Assembly: GCF_002993325.1 (NCBI RefSeq) | Contig: NZ_PVNO01000027.1 | Location: 124,001 to 188,000, forward strand | Direction: 5' to 3' | DNA length: 64,000 bases | Source of the DNA: Alteromonas gracilis | GTDB lineage: Bacteria; Pseudomonadota; Gammaproteobacteria; Enterobacterales; Alteromonadaceae | Translations under genes and position numbers: made by a program | Shown here: in pieces, positions 54,392 to 63,620 of the stretch | Position numbering within the stretch: the first letter of the stretch is position 1 | How the letters are laid out: the number at the start of each line of letters is the position of its first letter | The notes under the pieces: generated by a model | Seen by the model: the letters and a program-made list of their open reading frames with translations, nothing else | Database searches by the model: none | What the model was told of the DNA's origin: nothing

Positions 54392-55546
54392 ATGGCCGAT
54401 ATTTCGCAGCAGTTAAACAAGCTAGATACGCTGCGTGAAGGTATTGACGAGCTGGATTCCCAGCTCGTCGAATTACTCGCTAAACGCAATAAAATCACTA
54501 CCCAAGTTGGGCAAATCAAAGCCGAAGCAGGCATGCCCGTTTATGTACCTGAACGAGAAAAAGCGCTAATAGCCTCTCGTCGTGCTCAGGCTGAATCTCT
54601 TGGGGTCTCTCCCGACCTAACTGAAGATTTACTACGTCGCGTAATGCGCGAGTCTTACCATACGCAAAATAACAAATACCGCTGTGTGAAACCCGACATC
54701 GATAACGTTGTTGTGATTGGTGGAGCAGGGGCGCTTGGCCGCGTGTTTGTAAGCTTGTTTGAAAGAAGTAATTACAAGGTTTCGGTTGTTGAAAAAGATG
54801 ACTGGGAAAATGGCAGAGCATCATCGCTGTTAAGCCATGCTTCGCTAGTTGTCGTTGCTGTGCCTATTAATTTAACAGAAGACGTGATTAGCAAGCTCAC
54901 TATGCTGCCCAACGACTGCGTGCTAGCAGATATAACCAGTGTTAAAGCCAAACCTCTAGAGGCAATGCTTGCAGTGCATAGCGGCCCCGTTGTAGGGCTT
55001 CACCCTATGTTCGGCCCTGATGCACCTGGCATGATAAAGCAGGTGGTTGTGGTGTGCGATGGTCGTGGCAGTGAAAAATATGATTGGTTGATTGAACAAA
55101 TGCGAATCTGGGGGGCCACCATTCATGGCTCCAGTGCAGAAGAACACGACCAAGCAATGGCTTATATTCAGGTTATGCGCCACTTTAACACATTCGTTTA
55201 CGGGCAACACCTCAAGGGCGAAGATCCGAATTTAGAGTCTTTAACCATGTTTAGCTCACCGATTTATCGGTTAGAGCTCGCGATGGTAGGGCGACTGTTT
55301 GCACAGTCACCGCAGCTTTATGCCGATATTATTTTCAATAACCCTGACAATTTTGCGCTTCTGCGTCGTTTCTACGAACGATTTGGTCTAGCCTTGTCTC
55401 TTTTAGAAAGCGGAGACAAAAAAGGGTTTGTTGAACAGTTTATGAAGGTTGGGGGCTGGTTTGGTGATTATGCTAAAAAATGCTTGGTAGACAGCAAGCA
55501 AATGTTACTTAAAGCTGATGATGGCCAACTTTTAAGGGATAAGTAA
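54392..55546 (+). CDS. tyrA: Bifunctional chorismate mutase/prephenate dehydrogenase TyrA
   Basis: 384 residues. The chorismate mutase helices occupy the first 90 or so ([20 protein letters not shown]; the active-site Arg/Lys pattern follows). The NAD-binding fold starts near 105 ([20 protein letters not shown]), and prephenate dehydrogenase motifs include [12 protein letters not shown] and [14 protein letters not shown]. The enzyme makes 4-hydroxyphenylpyruvate for tyrosine. Probably co-transcribed with aroF. Converges with pheA at a shared terminator. Confidence 0.95.
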   Translation: MADISQQLNKLDTLREGIDELDSQLVELLAKRNKITTQVGQIKAEAGMPVYVPEREKALIASRRAQAESLGVSPDLTEDLLRRVMRESYHTQNNKYRCVKPDIDNVVVIGGAGALGRVFVSLFERSNYKVSVVEKDDWENGRASSLLSHASLVVVAVPINLTEDVISKLTMLPNDCVLADITSVKAKPLEAMLAVHSGPVVGLHPMFGPDAPGMIKQVVVVCDGRGSEKYDWLIEQMRIWGATIHGSSAEEHDQAMAYIQVMRHFNTFVYGQHLKGEDPNLESLTMFSSPIYRLELAMVGRLFAQSPQLYADIIFNNPDNFALLRRFYERFGLALSLLESGDKKGFVEQFMKVGGWFGDYAKKCLVDSKQMLLKADDGQLLRDK

Positions 55547-55573
55547 CACGCTTAAATTTTAAAACACTCAAAG

Positions 55574-55608
55574 GAAAGGCGAGCCCGAGCGCTCGCCTTT
55601 CTATTTTA
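55574..55608. terminator. Bidirectional terminator between tyrA and pheA
   Basis: GAAAGGCGAGC and GCTCGCCTTTC form an 11-bp stem with a 6-base loop (CCGAGC). On the plus strand it is followed by TATTTTA. It lies in the 59 bases between the two converging stop codons. Confidence 0.85.
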
Positions 55609-56787
55609 GTTGGCTAGGGCGCTTGCTGCAGCGACTTTTGTTGGGCTTATTTCTTCGCTTGGATAACAGCCAAGTACTTTGATATAGCGCGTAATTCCGC
55701 GTAATGCGTCTAGGGCGTTTTGTACTGGGCCATCTTCTACATTGCCTTCTACATCAATGTAAAACATTTCTTCCCACGGGTTCCCTGGGATAGGACGAGA
55801 TTCAAGCTTTGTCATGTTAATACTATTTTCTCTTAGCACTAACAAGGCCTCAACCAATGCGCCAGGCTTTTGTATTGTGGACATAACGAGAGTCGTTTTT
55901 GCTGGTACCTGAAGCGGCACTACAACGGGGTTACGCGCCACAACGATAAAGCGGCTGTGGTTTTCCTTCTGATTAGCAAGGTTACTTTTTATGGCCATCA
56001 AGCCATACAAGTTACCACCGGCTTCACTTCCTATTGCAGCCACATCATCCCGTTTAAGCTCGCTTACCGTCAACATGGCAGATGACGTACTGTCCATCGT
56101 TTTCACTTCTACATTGCCCAACTCAGCAAGGAAATGGCTGCATTGGGTGAAAACCTGGGGGTGGGCATAAAGCGTTTTTATCTTATCAATGCTGGTATTT
56201 GTGCCTACCAGCAGCGTGTGTCGAATGGGGTGTGTAAGTTCGCCAATAATACTTAATTGAGTGTGCTGCAACTGGTCGTATACTTCATTGATACTGCCAG
56301 AGGTCGTATTTTCTATAGGGAGTACAGCATAGTCAGCTTCAGTGCTTTCTACTTTATGAATTATTTCTGCAAAACTTTGACAGCCAATTTCTAAAAGCTC
56401 GCCTGGTCGACGAGAGAAGTACTTTTGAGTTGCAAGGTACGAATACGAGCCTTTGTCACCTAAAAACGCTACACGGTTAAGCGGGAGAGTGCTGCCGGGG
56501 TTGGCACGCTCAGCTAACATAGCTTGTTGATTCAACACTGAGTCTTCAATTATGACGTGAAAGATTTGCGTTACGTAATGAGGGTCTAGACCAATGCCTT
56601 GACCCTCTTTTATTAAGCGAACTAAGAGCTGCTCTTCTCGCTTCTGATCTCGCACAGGGATATGGTGTTTTATTTTGGTCTCAGCGACTTCGTTAGTGAG
56701 TTTTCTGCGTTCTGCAAGTAAGTTAAGTAGTTCACTGTCTAAAGCGGTAATCCGCTCTCTAACAGTATCTAATGCATTGTCTGACAT
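55606..56787 (-). CDS. pheA: Bifunctional chorismate mutase/prephenate dehydratase PheA
   Basis: 393 residues, near the E. coli length of 386. The mutase domain (LDTVRERITALDSELLNLLA) takes the first 90 or so. The dehydratase domain begins FLGDKGSYSYLATQKYF and has the YAVLPIENTTSGSINEVYDQ motif. The ACT regulatory domain at the end has GALVEALLVLRENSINMTKL ESRP. It leads to phenylpyruvate and is inhibited by phenylalanine. Upstream are an attenuator and a leader peptide; see the separate entries. Confidence 0.96.
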   Translation of the reverse strand: MSDNALDTVRERITALDSELLNLLAERRKLTNEVAETKIKHHIPVRDQKREEQLLVRLIKEGQGIGLDPHYVTQIFHVIIEDSVLNQQAMLAERANPGSTLPLNRVAFLGDKGSYSYLATQKYFSRRPGELLEIGCQSFAEIIHKVESTEADYAVLPIENTTSGSINEVYDQLQHTQLSIIGELTHPIRHTLLVGTNTSIDKIKTLYAHPQVFTQCSHFLAELGNVEVKTMDSTSSAMLTVSELKRDDVAAIGSEAGGNLYGLMAIKSNLANQKENHSRFIVVARNPVVVPLQVPAKTTLVMSTIQKPGALVEALLVLRENSINMTKLESRPIPGNPWEEMFYIDVEGNVEDGPVQNALDALRGITRYIKVLGCYPSEEISPTKVAAASALAN

Positions 56788-56823
56788 AGTGTTCCCGTGC
56801 GTAACGTGTAATAAAGTGCTGTT

Positions 56824-56852
56824 AAAAAAAAACCTCCCAGATGGGAGGTTTT
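56824..56852 (-). promoter_or_regulatory. pheA attenuator terminator, with antiterminator partner
   Basis: On the minus strand AAAACCTCCC-ATCT-GGGAGGTTTT then T runs: a 6 GC-rich bp hairpin extended by A-T pairs, followed by nine T in all. The left arm CCTCCC (plus 56843-56848) can instead pair with GGGAGG at 56873-56868, which overlaps the leader stop codon. A ribosome stalled at the Phe codons frees that segment and blocks termination; a ribosome at the stop covers it. This is the standard attenuation arrangement. Confidence 0.88.
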
Positions 56853-56872
56853 ATGCATGTAGCCGCGCCTCC

Positions 56873-56932
56873 CTAATTTAAGGATATAAACGCAAAAAAG
56901 AATACTGCTACGTGCTTTATGTTCTGTTTCAT
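56873..56932 (-). CDS. pheL: pheA leader peptide PheL, 19 residues
   Basis: ATG at 56932 to TAG at 56873 encodes MKQNIKHVAVFFFAFISLN. It holds four Phe codons in five (FFFAF), like E. coli PheL (FFFAFFFTF). The stop codon overlaps the antiterminator segment, and the attenuator follows by 20 bases. No ribosome site stands before the ATG; the best promoter would begin the transcript close to the ATG, so a leaderless message is possible. The peptide itself has no function beyond sensing phenylalanyl-tRNA supply. Confidence 0.82.
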   Translation of the reverse strand: MKQNIKHVAVFFFAFISLN

Positions 56933-56938
56933 ACGTTG

Positions 56939-56967
56939 AATGTATGTTGAACACCTATGTGTGTCAA
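56939..56967 (-). promoter_or_regulatory. Promoter of pheL-pheA
   Basis: On the minus strand TTGACA (56967-56962), 17-base spacer, TACATT (56944-56939). The -35 is perfect and the -10 matches four of six. It starts transcription around 56931-56933, at the leader ATG. The gap 56968-57098 shows nothing else. Confidence 0.65.
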
Positions 56968-57098
56968 CCCATTTTTACAAAATGTATTACTGTTTTTTAG
57001 GTTGTGGGCTTGAAAAAGCAAAGAAAATGAGTTTGCTGCATTTATTTGCTGCGCACAAACTCTAGCACTCTCGCTTATACATGCTTTACCCCAACAAC

Positions 57099-57899
57099 TT
57101 AATTTCCTAACAGTGCAGAAAGCATTTGACGTACTTCATTTGGCTCAAAGGGTTTGTCGCATAATGCGTTAACGCCTGTTTGCTGAATGTTAGCCATATG
57201 CGCGCTGTCTGCTGATTCAGAAGTCACCATGATAATAGGTATATGTGTGGTCTCTGGGTTGAAGCGGATAAATTCAGAAAGCTCACGCCCATCCATCTCC
57301 GGCATATTATAGTCAGTCACAACTAAGTCGAAGGCCTGATCTTTGATTAGCGTCAATGCCGTCGCGCCATTTTCTGCTTCTTGAATTCGCTGAAGACCCA
57401 TTCCTTCCAGTACACGTCTGATATGATTTCTTGCCAATTTACTATCATCTACAAGCAATACACGCACATCGTGAACATCGAATAGCTCAAGTTCTAGCTC
57501 ATCGTGATTAATCAAATCTAAACTTGCGTTCAGCGCGCGGGATAAATGAAGCGGCTCAAACGGTTTGGGTAAGATTGCGGCTACGCCTGCCTGCTTAAAC
57601 TCTTCAAGTTTGCTTAATCGGTTTTCACTCGATACAAGCATGAAAGGAATACTCTTAAAATCATCATTCTCTTTGATAAACTTTAACAGTTCTAGCGCGG
57701 TCCCGTCTTCGTAATACATAGCACTCACGATAAGGTCAGCGCCATGGGCTTTCACTGCAGAACGCGCCTCCGAAAGGGTACTGACAGGGTCAATTTCCTT
57801 AACGTTTTCTTTCAACAGCAGCGTAGTAATGATTTTCCGCTGAGTATCAGAGGGCTCAACAAGAATTATATGTAAATCAGAAATTGACAGCTTTTCCAT
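57099..57899 (-). CDS. Tandem receiver-domain protein, first receiver degenerate
   Basis: 266 residues, two REC domains and no output domain. The second (about 145-264) is complete: VDDSK, phospho-acceptor D196 in VTDYNMPEMDG, CDKPFEP. The first (about 8-130) has VEPSD in the acidic pocket and A60 (VSAMYYEDG) where the acceptor Asp should be, while keeping the LPKPFEP lysine. So only the second can be phosphorylated in the usual way; the first may bind a partner. No histidine kinase is adjacent. Confidence 0.87.
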   Translation of the reverse strand: MEKLSISDLHIILVEPSDTQRKIITTLLLKENVKEIDPVSTLSEARSAVKAHGADLIVSAMYYEDGTALELLKFIKENDDFKSIPFMLVSSENRLSKLEEFKQAGVAAILPKPFEPLHLSRALNASLDLINHDELELELFDVHDVRVLLVDDSKLARNHIRRVLEGMGLQRIQEAENGATALTLIKDQAFDLVVTDYNMPEMDGRELSEFIRFNPETTHIPIIMVTSESADSAHMANIQQTGVNALCDKPFEPNEVRQMLSALLGN

Positions 57900-57960
57900 T
57901 TCAGACTCTTTTTGTTATATGTTTATGAAAAAGGGAACATTCACTATTGGTTGTTGCCAA

Positions 57961-58293
57961 CTAGCCACCAGCAAGTTTAACGTTATAACCCTTATCTGTT
58001 AGAAGTGAGCGCAGCTTTTCTCTGTCATCGGTTTGAACTTCAATTACACCGTCTTTCACTGCACCGCCACAACCACATTTCTTTTTAAGTTCTGAGCCAA
58101 GTTTTTTTAGCTCGTCAGTGGGAAGGTCTAAGCCTTTGATTAAAGATACGCCTTTTCCCTTGCGCCCTTTAGTTTCTCGATGAATACGAACGATACCGTC
58201 CGAAGAAACCGAGCGCTGCTCTGTTTTCTGCTCAGGCTTTATTTTGCCGCTTTCAGTACTGTAAACTAAAAGTGCGTCTTGCCAGTCTTGCAT
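57961..58293 (-). CDS. yciH: SUI1/YciH family translation factor
   Basis: 110 residues with the eIF1-like core IHRETKGRKGKGVSLIKGLD, KKCGCGGAVKDGVIEVQTD and the C-terminal KLRSLLTDKGYNVKLAGG. It is the bacterial YciH form of eIF1; E. coli YciH has been linked with translation initiation fidelity. Not in an operon: both neighbours have their own start regions. Confidence 0.9.
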   Translation of the reverse strand: MQDWQDALLVYSTESGKIKPEQKTEQRSVSSDGIVRIHRETKGRKGKGVSLIKGLDLPTDELKKLGSELKKKCGCGGAVKDGVIEVQTDDREKLRSLLTDKGYNVKLAGG

Positions 58294-58462
58294 AAATACC
58301 TCAATAAAATTCGTCTTTCCATCTTAATTACATCGAAAACAACACAATTATACAAAAGTTGTAGACAGCAACGATGGCTATGTAGAAAACTTCAACTAAG
58401 ATAAGGATAGCAAAGATAAAAGCATCAGATGAAGCATTTATGATCACATTTAAGGAACGGGT

Positions 58463-58768
58463 ATGGAAATAACGTCAAGTTTTGAAAACCAAGGAAAAAC
58501 ATTAGTGATTGATGTCGGCGCCAAGTTCGACTTCAGTAAGGTTGAGGCCTTCAGAAACGCCTATTCCGATCTCGATAGCAATGTTTCACACATCAGTGTT
58601 GATCTATCACGCACCGAATACATGGATAGTTCCGCATTAGGCATGCTGCTGAACATGCAAAAATCACTAGCAGGCAGAGAACTGAGTTACAGCATCGAGA
58701 ATGCGCGTCCGCAGGTTGCTAAAATCCTACAAATATCTCGCTTCGACAAGAAATTTGACATCAAATAA
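58463..58768 (+). CDS. STAS domain anti-sigma factor antagonist, HsbA-like
   Basis: 101 residues of the SpoIIAA/STAS fold with the phosphorylatable serine in SRTEYMDSSALGMLLNMQ. AAGGAACGGG precedes the ATG. Placed 21 bases before a receiver-PP2C-kinase gene, it resembles Pseudomonas HsbA, the substrate switched by HsbR. Dephosphorylated STAS proteins free a bound partner such as an anti-sigma factor. Confidence 0.85.
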   Translation: MEITSSFENQGKTLVIDVGAKFDFSKVEAFRNAYSDLDSNVSHISVDLSRTEYMDSSALGMLLNMQKSLAGRELSYSIENARPQVAKILQISRFDKKFDIK

Positions 58769-58789
58769 TCATTAAGAGATCCACACCCC

Positions 58790-60466
58790 GTGAAAATTCT
58801 TATTGTCGATGACGAGAGTATAAATCGTACACTGTTGGCCAACATGCTCTATAACGCGGGTTATAAAGATTGTGTTGAAGCAGCAAATGGCGTAGACGCT
58901 ATCGAGCTGTTTGTAGAAGAAAAGCCTGACTTAGTGTTACTCGATGTAGTAATGCCAGGGTTGTCTGGTTTTGACGTTGCGCCAAAAATTCGAAATCTTG
59001 CCGATGATACTTACCTACCCATTCTTTTTATTACGGCACTTGAAGACAAAGAAAGCTTAGTGCGCTGTCTTGAAGTTGGCGGAAACGATTTTGCTACAAA
59101 GCCCTTCGACCGTCATATTCTCATTGCAAAAATAAGAGCGCATCTGCAGATACGGGCGTTGAGTGATCGCATTGAGCAACAAAACAAAACACTTCGTTTG
59201 TTTAATCAGCGGGTTGAGCGAGAGCACGCCATCGTTGAGCATATATTTAGCCATGCTATCGTTAATCGCCCTGAAGTTTTGTCACACTTTGATTGTCTAT
59301 TAAAACCAGCTGAGACGTTCAATGGTGACCTGTTCCTGTGCGAGGCAAGTCCAAGTGGAGGAATTTACTTCGTGGTAGGGGACTTTACTGGGCATGGATT
59401 AGCGTCAGCAATTGGCGCACTGCCAGTAACCCGAGCATTTCGGGAATTGACCCAGCAAGGTGTTTCCATCGCTGAGATCACCTCTGAACTAAATCGGATC
59501 CTTTTAACTTTTCTTCCAAGCGACATGTTTATGGCTGCCGTCATAGGAGAAATTAATGTGGCGGGTAATCGCGTAAATCTATGGCAGGGGGGAATGCCAG
59601 AAGTGGTCGTTCCAGCGAAGACTGATATTGCATTTCGCACGATACCCTCTCGGCATATGGCCCTGGGAATACTAGATGAAAGTGAGCTCAATACAGACTA
59701 CGATACAATTAATTTAGGGCATAACGAGCAGCTCGTTATTTACAGTGATGGTCTGATTGAAATAGCAGATGCAAACGGAGAAATGCTTCAGGAAGAAGGG
59801 TTAGCTAACATCATAAAAGCGCAAATGCAGGAACAAGGAAAAGTAGATGCCCAGTCGCTCTTTCGTCAAGCCAAAGCGCACTGTTCTTCATCCACATTAA
59901 GTGACGATGTTACTCTAGTGGTTTTCAATGCTAAGCCTTTAAATATATCCACTTTTCGTAATGCGGGCGAGGGCTTGCCCTCCGTCCATGAAATTGCCCT
60001 TAATGCCTCTCACTTAAAGCAGCCTGATATTCTTCAGCGAATATTGCAACTGGCTGGGCAGTGCGAAGGCATACAAAACATACGTTCCGTTTTATACACT
60101 GTTCTTACGGAGCTTTTCAACAATGCGCTAGACCACGGCATTTTAAAGCTTGAATCTAAAGTTAAAACTGACAGCGAAGGTTTTCATCAGTACTACGCAG
60201 AGCGAGACGCTTCTCTAAAGACGCTAAGCCATGGCCGAATTAATATTCGTATCGAATCTTTACCGTCAGAGGGTAAAGTACTGTTACAAGTACAAGACAG
60301 TGGCGAAGGGTTTAGTTGGGATAGAGGTCGAACCTTATCAGTTCAAAATAATGGGCAAGAATTAAGTCATGGCCGTGGTTTACCCCTAATTCATGCACTT
60401 TGCGAAAAGGTTTGGTTTGAGGATGGAGGCAAAAAAGTCCTTTGCCTGCTTGATACCGAGTATTGA
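58790..60466 (+). CDS. Response regulator with PP2C phosphatase and HATPase kinase, HsbR-like
   Basis: 558 residues from GTG 58790, AAGAGA upstream. The receiver occupies 1-120 (VDDES; acceptor D52 in LLDVVMPG; TKPFD). A PP2C/SpoIIE phosphatase follows at about 160-385 (VVGDFTGHGLASAIGA, IYSDGLIEI). The C-terminal HATPase_c_2 kinase (about 410-555) has LTELFNNALDHG and QDSGEGF. The three-part plan is that of P. aeruginosa HsbR, which phosphorylates or dephosphorylates its STAS partner. Regulation by an upstream histidine phosphotransfer protein is expected; none is encoded here. Confidence 0.9.
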   Translation: MKILIVDDESINRTLLANMLYNAGYKDCVEAANGVDAIELFVEEKPDLVLLDVVMPGLSGFDVAPKIRNLADDTYLPILFITALEDKESLVRCLEVGGNDFATKPFDRHILIAKIRAHLQIRALSDRIEQQNKTLRLFNQRVEREHAIVEHIFSHAIVNRPEVLSHFDCLLKPAETFNGDLFLCEASPSGGIYFVVGDFTGHGLASAIGALPVTRAFRELTQQGVSIAEITSELNRILLTFLPSDMFMAAVIGEINVAGNRVNLWQGGMPEVVVPAKTDIAFRTIPSRHMALGILDESELNTDYDTINLGHNEQLVIYSDGLIEIADANGEMLQEEGLANIIKAQMQEQGKVDAQSLFRQAKAHCSSSTLSDDVTLVVFNAKPLNISTFRNAGEGLPSVHEIALNASHLKQPDILQRILQLAGQCEGIQNIRSVLYTVLTELFNNALDHGILKLESKVKTDSEGFHQYYAERDASLKTLSHGRINIRIESLPSEGKVLLQVQDSGEGFSWDRGRTLSVQNNGQELSHGRGLPLIHALCEKVWFEDGGKKVLCLLDTEY

Positions 60467-60617
60467 GCCTCTTCTATTCAGTAATTTTCTCAATTAGCCA
60501 CTATTCACTCGATAATCTAGATAATCGGTCTATTAATCGAATTTTCCTTTCCTCAAGTAGAAATTAAAGAAATTATCGTGCCACTAGCAAGGTTGCACAA
60601 TGTATTACTGAGGATTT

Positions 60618-61067
60618 ATGCTGAAATCATTTTTAAAATTATTTGAAGATTCACACAAAGACAGGGACCCTGCTTATACGGTCGAATTGGCAACCGCGGC
60701 GTTACTGAGTGAGATAGTTAATGCAGATAACGAAGTTACTGACGTTGAAAGAGAAGAATATGAAAAGCAACTTAGGAAGCATGTGAATGTGGACGAAGAT
60801 GCAATGGCGCTTCTTCTTAAAAGAGGACAAGAGACTTCAGAAGAAGCGGTAGACCTTGTGCATTTTACTCAAGTGTTGAATAAACATTGTAGTGCGGATG
60901 AAAAAGTTAGCGTTGTAAAAAGCCTTTGGATAATCGCCTATGCCGATTCGTCTCTCGCGCCGCTTGAAGAGAGCACGATCAGGCAAATTGCAGATCTGTT
61001 ATATGTACCACACAGCGAGTTTATAAAAACAAAGCTTTCTGTCGTTGAGAACACGCCTGCTAATTAA
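60618..61067 (+). CDS. TerB-like protein, second copy
   Basis: 149 residues, all helical, with D-x-x-V-T-x-x-E pattern in ADNEVTDVEREEYEKQL and a second helix pair SADEKVSVVKSLWIIAYADS typical of the TerB family (COG4103). It lies between the partner-switch genes and the GGDEF-EAL gene on the same strand. Its gap to the former is 151 bases. No activity can be assigned. It is not close in sequence to the TerB protein at 40895. Confidence 0.75.
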   Translation: MLKSFLKLFEDSHKDRDPAYTVELATAALLSEIVNADNEVTDVEREEYEKQLRKHVNVDEDAMALLLKRGQETSEEAVDLVHFTQVLNKHCSADEKVSVVKSLWIIAYADSSLAPLEESTIRQIADLLYVPHSEFIKTKLSVVENTPAN

Positions 61068-61160
61068 AACCGTAAAGAGAGTAATTAGGGCTTTCTTAAA
61101 TTTCCGTTTTACTTTCTTTGCGCCTGCCTTACTATTGTGAACAAAAAAGTAGGCGACCAT

Positions 61161-61200
61161 ACACGGTAGATAGAACTATTTATTGTTACGTGTATAGTTC
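61161..61200. other. Overlapping inverted repeats before the GGDEF-EAL gene
   Basis: GAACTAT (61173-61179) and ATAGTTC (61194-61200) are a perfect pair; ACACG (61161-61165) and CGTGT (61189-61193) form a second, competing pair. Either could be the terminator of the TerB gene or an operator for the next gene. Confidence 0.35.
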
Positions 61201-61238
61201 GCGAGAGAAACGTTAAGTAGTAAGTGAAGGACACATGT

Positions 61239-63308
61239 GTGTTTAAAACCCTGAAGATTTCTATTGGTCTTGTGATCGTAGCGACTATGTCGATATTGGC
61301 TGTGTCCATTGTTGTAGTAAACAAAGTAGATCGCAATAAGTCAGTGATTGATGTTGTAAGGGATAACACTGCTGCGTTGAGTAATTCTGTGGCCCTGCAG
61401 CTCGCGGTTTTGATGGAAAGGAACCCTGGAAATAACGCGCTGCTATCCTCCGTATTCCAGCCAATTAAAGCCCATGAATATTTGTTATCAGCTACGCTTT
61501 ACGATAACGATTATAATGTTATATCAACGATAAATGGCGAACGCGTTACTGAAATCGAGGACCAACGTGTTCCCCAGTTGCCAGAAGATGCTCCTTTTGG
61601 CATTACACAATACGACGATGTGCTTGTGGCGCATCAGATTGTAGGAAGTAGCCTTTATCCAATGGGACATATGGTCCTTTATATTGATGTTGAGCGCGCA
61701 AAAACGAAAGATACCGCTCGCGAAATTCTTAGACAATTGCCAGTCATACTCGTCATTTGGCTGTTGTGCATGAGCATCTGCATATTCATTTTATACCGAT
61801 TAGTGTCGCCTCTTACCTCCCTCTGTCGATTCACTCAAGAAGTGTTTGAGTCAAAAGATTATGCCTTGAGAAACTCTTTAAACGCTTCAAATGAAATTGG
61901 TCAACTAGCTCGCAATATCAATAACTTGCTAGATGCAATTGAAGTTGAATTACTGGTGAATTTTGAGCAAAAACAAACGCTAGTTGACCAACAAGAAACC
62001 ATGTCACGACTTGCTAATTTTGACAGCTTAACAGGGTTACCCAATAGGCAGTTCGTTCTCGACAATCTAAGGTTAGAATTGGCGAGAGCCAAAAGAAATG
62101 AAGAAGACTTGCTTCTGTTGTTCTTTGACTTGGATGGGTTTAAAGGGATCAACGATTCTTTGGGGCATGAAACAGGCGATCTTATCCTTATCGAAGTGGC
62201 CGACAGAGTGCAATGTTTACTGCGCGATGGTGACTTGTTTGCCCGTTTAGGTGGTGACGAATTTTTGGTCCTTCCTGATAGAGACGCCTCTACAAAACAC
62301 GCACAGAGTCTAGCCAATCGATTAATCACAGCTTTTGACGAACCCTTTGAGCTTCGCGGCCTGTCTTTAACGGTAGGGCTTAGCGTCGGGATAGCTAAAG
62401 CATCAGATGCATCGTATGATCTTAGTGAACTTATGAGCAACGCTGACTTGGCTATGTATCGGTCTAAAGCTCGTGGTAGAGGAAGCTACACGCTATTCAC
62501 GCCCGATATGGTCGAATCCCATAAGCGAAAACTGCTTTTGGCAAACGGCATCGAAAAGGGCCTTACCAATGACGAGTTCGTGCTTTACTATCAAGTGAAA
62601 GTGAATAATGACGGCAGAGTCATTGGCGTAGAGGCATTGATTCGTTGGCAGCATCCTGAATTTGGATTGGTTATGCCCAACGAGTTTATTCCCATTGCAG
62701 AGCAGGGGGGCAAAATAACTGCCATAACCCGCTGGGTAATAAAGCGTGTCTGCATTGATATGCCTACCCTCAAGCAATGGGCTTCGTCCCCATTTAGAGC
62801 GTCTATTAACTTATCGGGGCATGATTTACGAAGTACGCAACTGTTCGATTATATTTATAGTACTTTTACTGCGCACAACGTTAATCCTGAAAATTTCGAG
62901 TTTGAAGTAACGGAAAGTGCCTATCTCGAAAATTTCGCACTTTCTAATAAATTTTTTAGACGTATTGGAAACATGGGATGTGCAATAGCACTTGATGATT
63001 TTGGTACGGGCTACTCGTCGTTGAGTTACCTTACTCAAATAACCATAGATACGCTGAAAGTCGACAGACAATTTGTAATGGAACTTCAAACGTCAGAGCG
63101 AAGTCGCCTAGTAACCGGGGCCATAATCGACCTCGCAAAACGCCTATCTCTATCAGTGTGTGCCGAGGGCATAGAGAATCTTGATCAGTGGGACTATTTG
63201 AAACAGCATGGTTGCGACAACGTTCAAGGTTTCTTATTCAGCAAGCCCATTCCTCTTGCATCGTTGATAGATTCCCCTTGCCACTTTAATAGCGAAGAGT
63301 TTGCCTGA
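61239..63308 (+). CDS. Membrane GGDEF-EAL protein
   Basis: 689 residues from GTG 61239, with AAGGA seven bases upstream; an in-frame GTG at 61224 is weaker. A membrane helix near 5-25, a short periplasmic sensor, a second helix near 165-185 and a HAMP-like linker precede GGDEF (ARLGGDEFLVL, about 338) and EAL (VEALIRW, about 463). EAL residues appear intact: NLSGHD, EVTESAY, LDDFGTGYSS, LKVDRQF, AEGIEN. It may make or break cyclic di-GMP. It lies downstream of the HsbR-like genes; in Pseudomonas the HsbA partner is a diguanylate cyclase, so a functional link is plausible. Confidence 0.9.
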   Translation: MFKTLKISIGLVIVATMSILAVSIVVVNKVDRNKSVIDVVRDNTAALSNSVALQLAVLMERNPGNNALLSSVFQPIKAHEYLLSATLYDNDYNVISTINGERVTEIEDQRVPQLPEDAPFGITQYDDVLVAHQIVGSSLYPMGHMVLYIDVERAKTKDTAREILRQLPVILVIWLLCMSICIFILYRLVSPLTSLCRFTQEVFESKDYALRNSLNASNEIGQLARNINNLLDAIEVELLVNFEQKQTLVDQQETMSRLANFDSLTGLPNRQFVLDNLRLELARAKRNEEDLLLLFFDLDGFKGINDSLGHETGDLILIEVADRVQCLLRDGDLFARLGGDEFLVLPDRDASTKHAQSLANRLITAFDEPFELRGLSLTVGLSVGIAKASDASYDLSELMSNADLAMYRSKARGRGSYTLFTPDMVESHKRKLLLANGIEKGLTNDEFVLYYQVKVNNDGRVIGVEALIRWQHPEFGLVMPNEFIPIAEQGGKITAITRWVIKRVCIDMPTLKQWASSPFRASINLSGHDLRSTQLFDYIYSTFTAHNVNPENFEFEVTESAYLENFALSNKFFRRIGNMGCAIALDDFGTGYSSLSYLTQITIDTLKVDRQFVMELQTSERSRLVTGAIIDLAKRLSLSVCAEGIENLDQWDYLKQHGCDNVQGFLFSKPIPLASLIDSPCHFNSEEFA

Positions 63309-63620
63309 TCCCACGGGAATGCAGACTCACGTTCTCTGACATTCTTTCATATGTGTGTTTCTTAATTGCAACACACTGTATGTTCTTATATGAGTTGGTG
63401 TGAGAAAATATTACTTATTAAACTGATTTGTAAGTGTTTTATCCTCTTGGTCTAAAAATCGCATAATATAAATCGCATAGTAAAAATGTGGTCAATTATG
63501 ATAGTGGTTGATTGAAGACTAGTGATACTATTTATACGCTTTTCCTATTTTTAACGTTACAAATTCGAAGTTAGAAAAAGCGTTCAGAGAAGGATTTTAT
63601 AAGCATTTTGCGGAGGATTC
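63309..63620. other. Gene-free stretch with a short tandem repeat
   Basis: 312 bases, AT-rich, without a coding frame. AATCGCATA occurs twice close together near 63457-63480. It presumably carries the promoter of the EF-hand gene. No strong hairpin seen. Confidence 0.4.
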
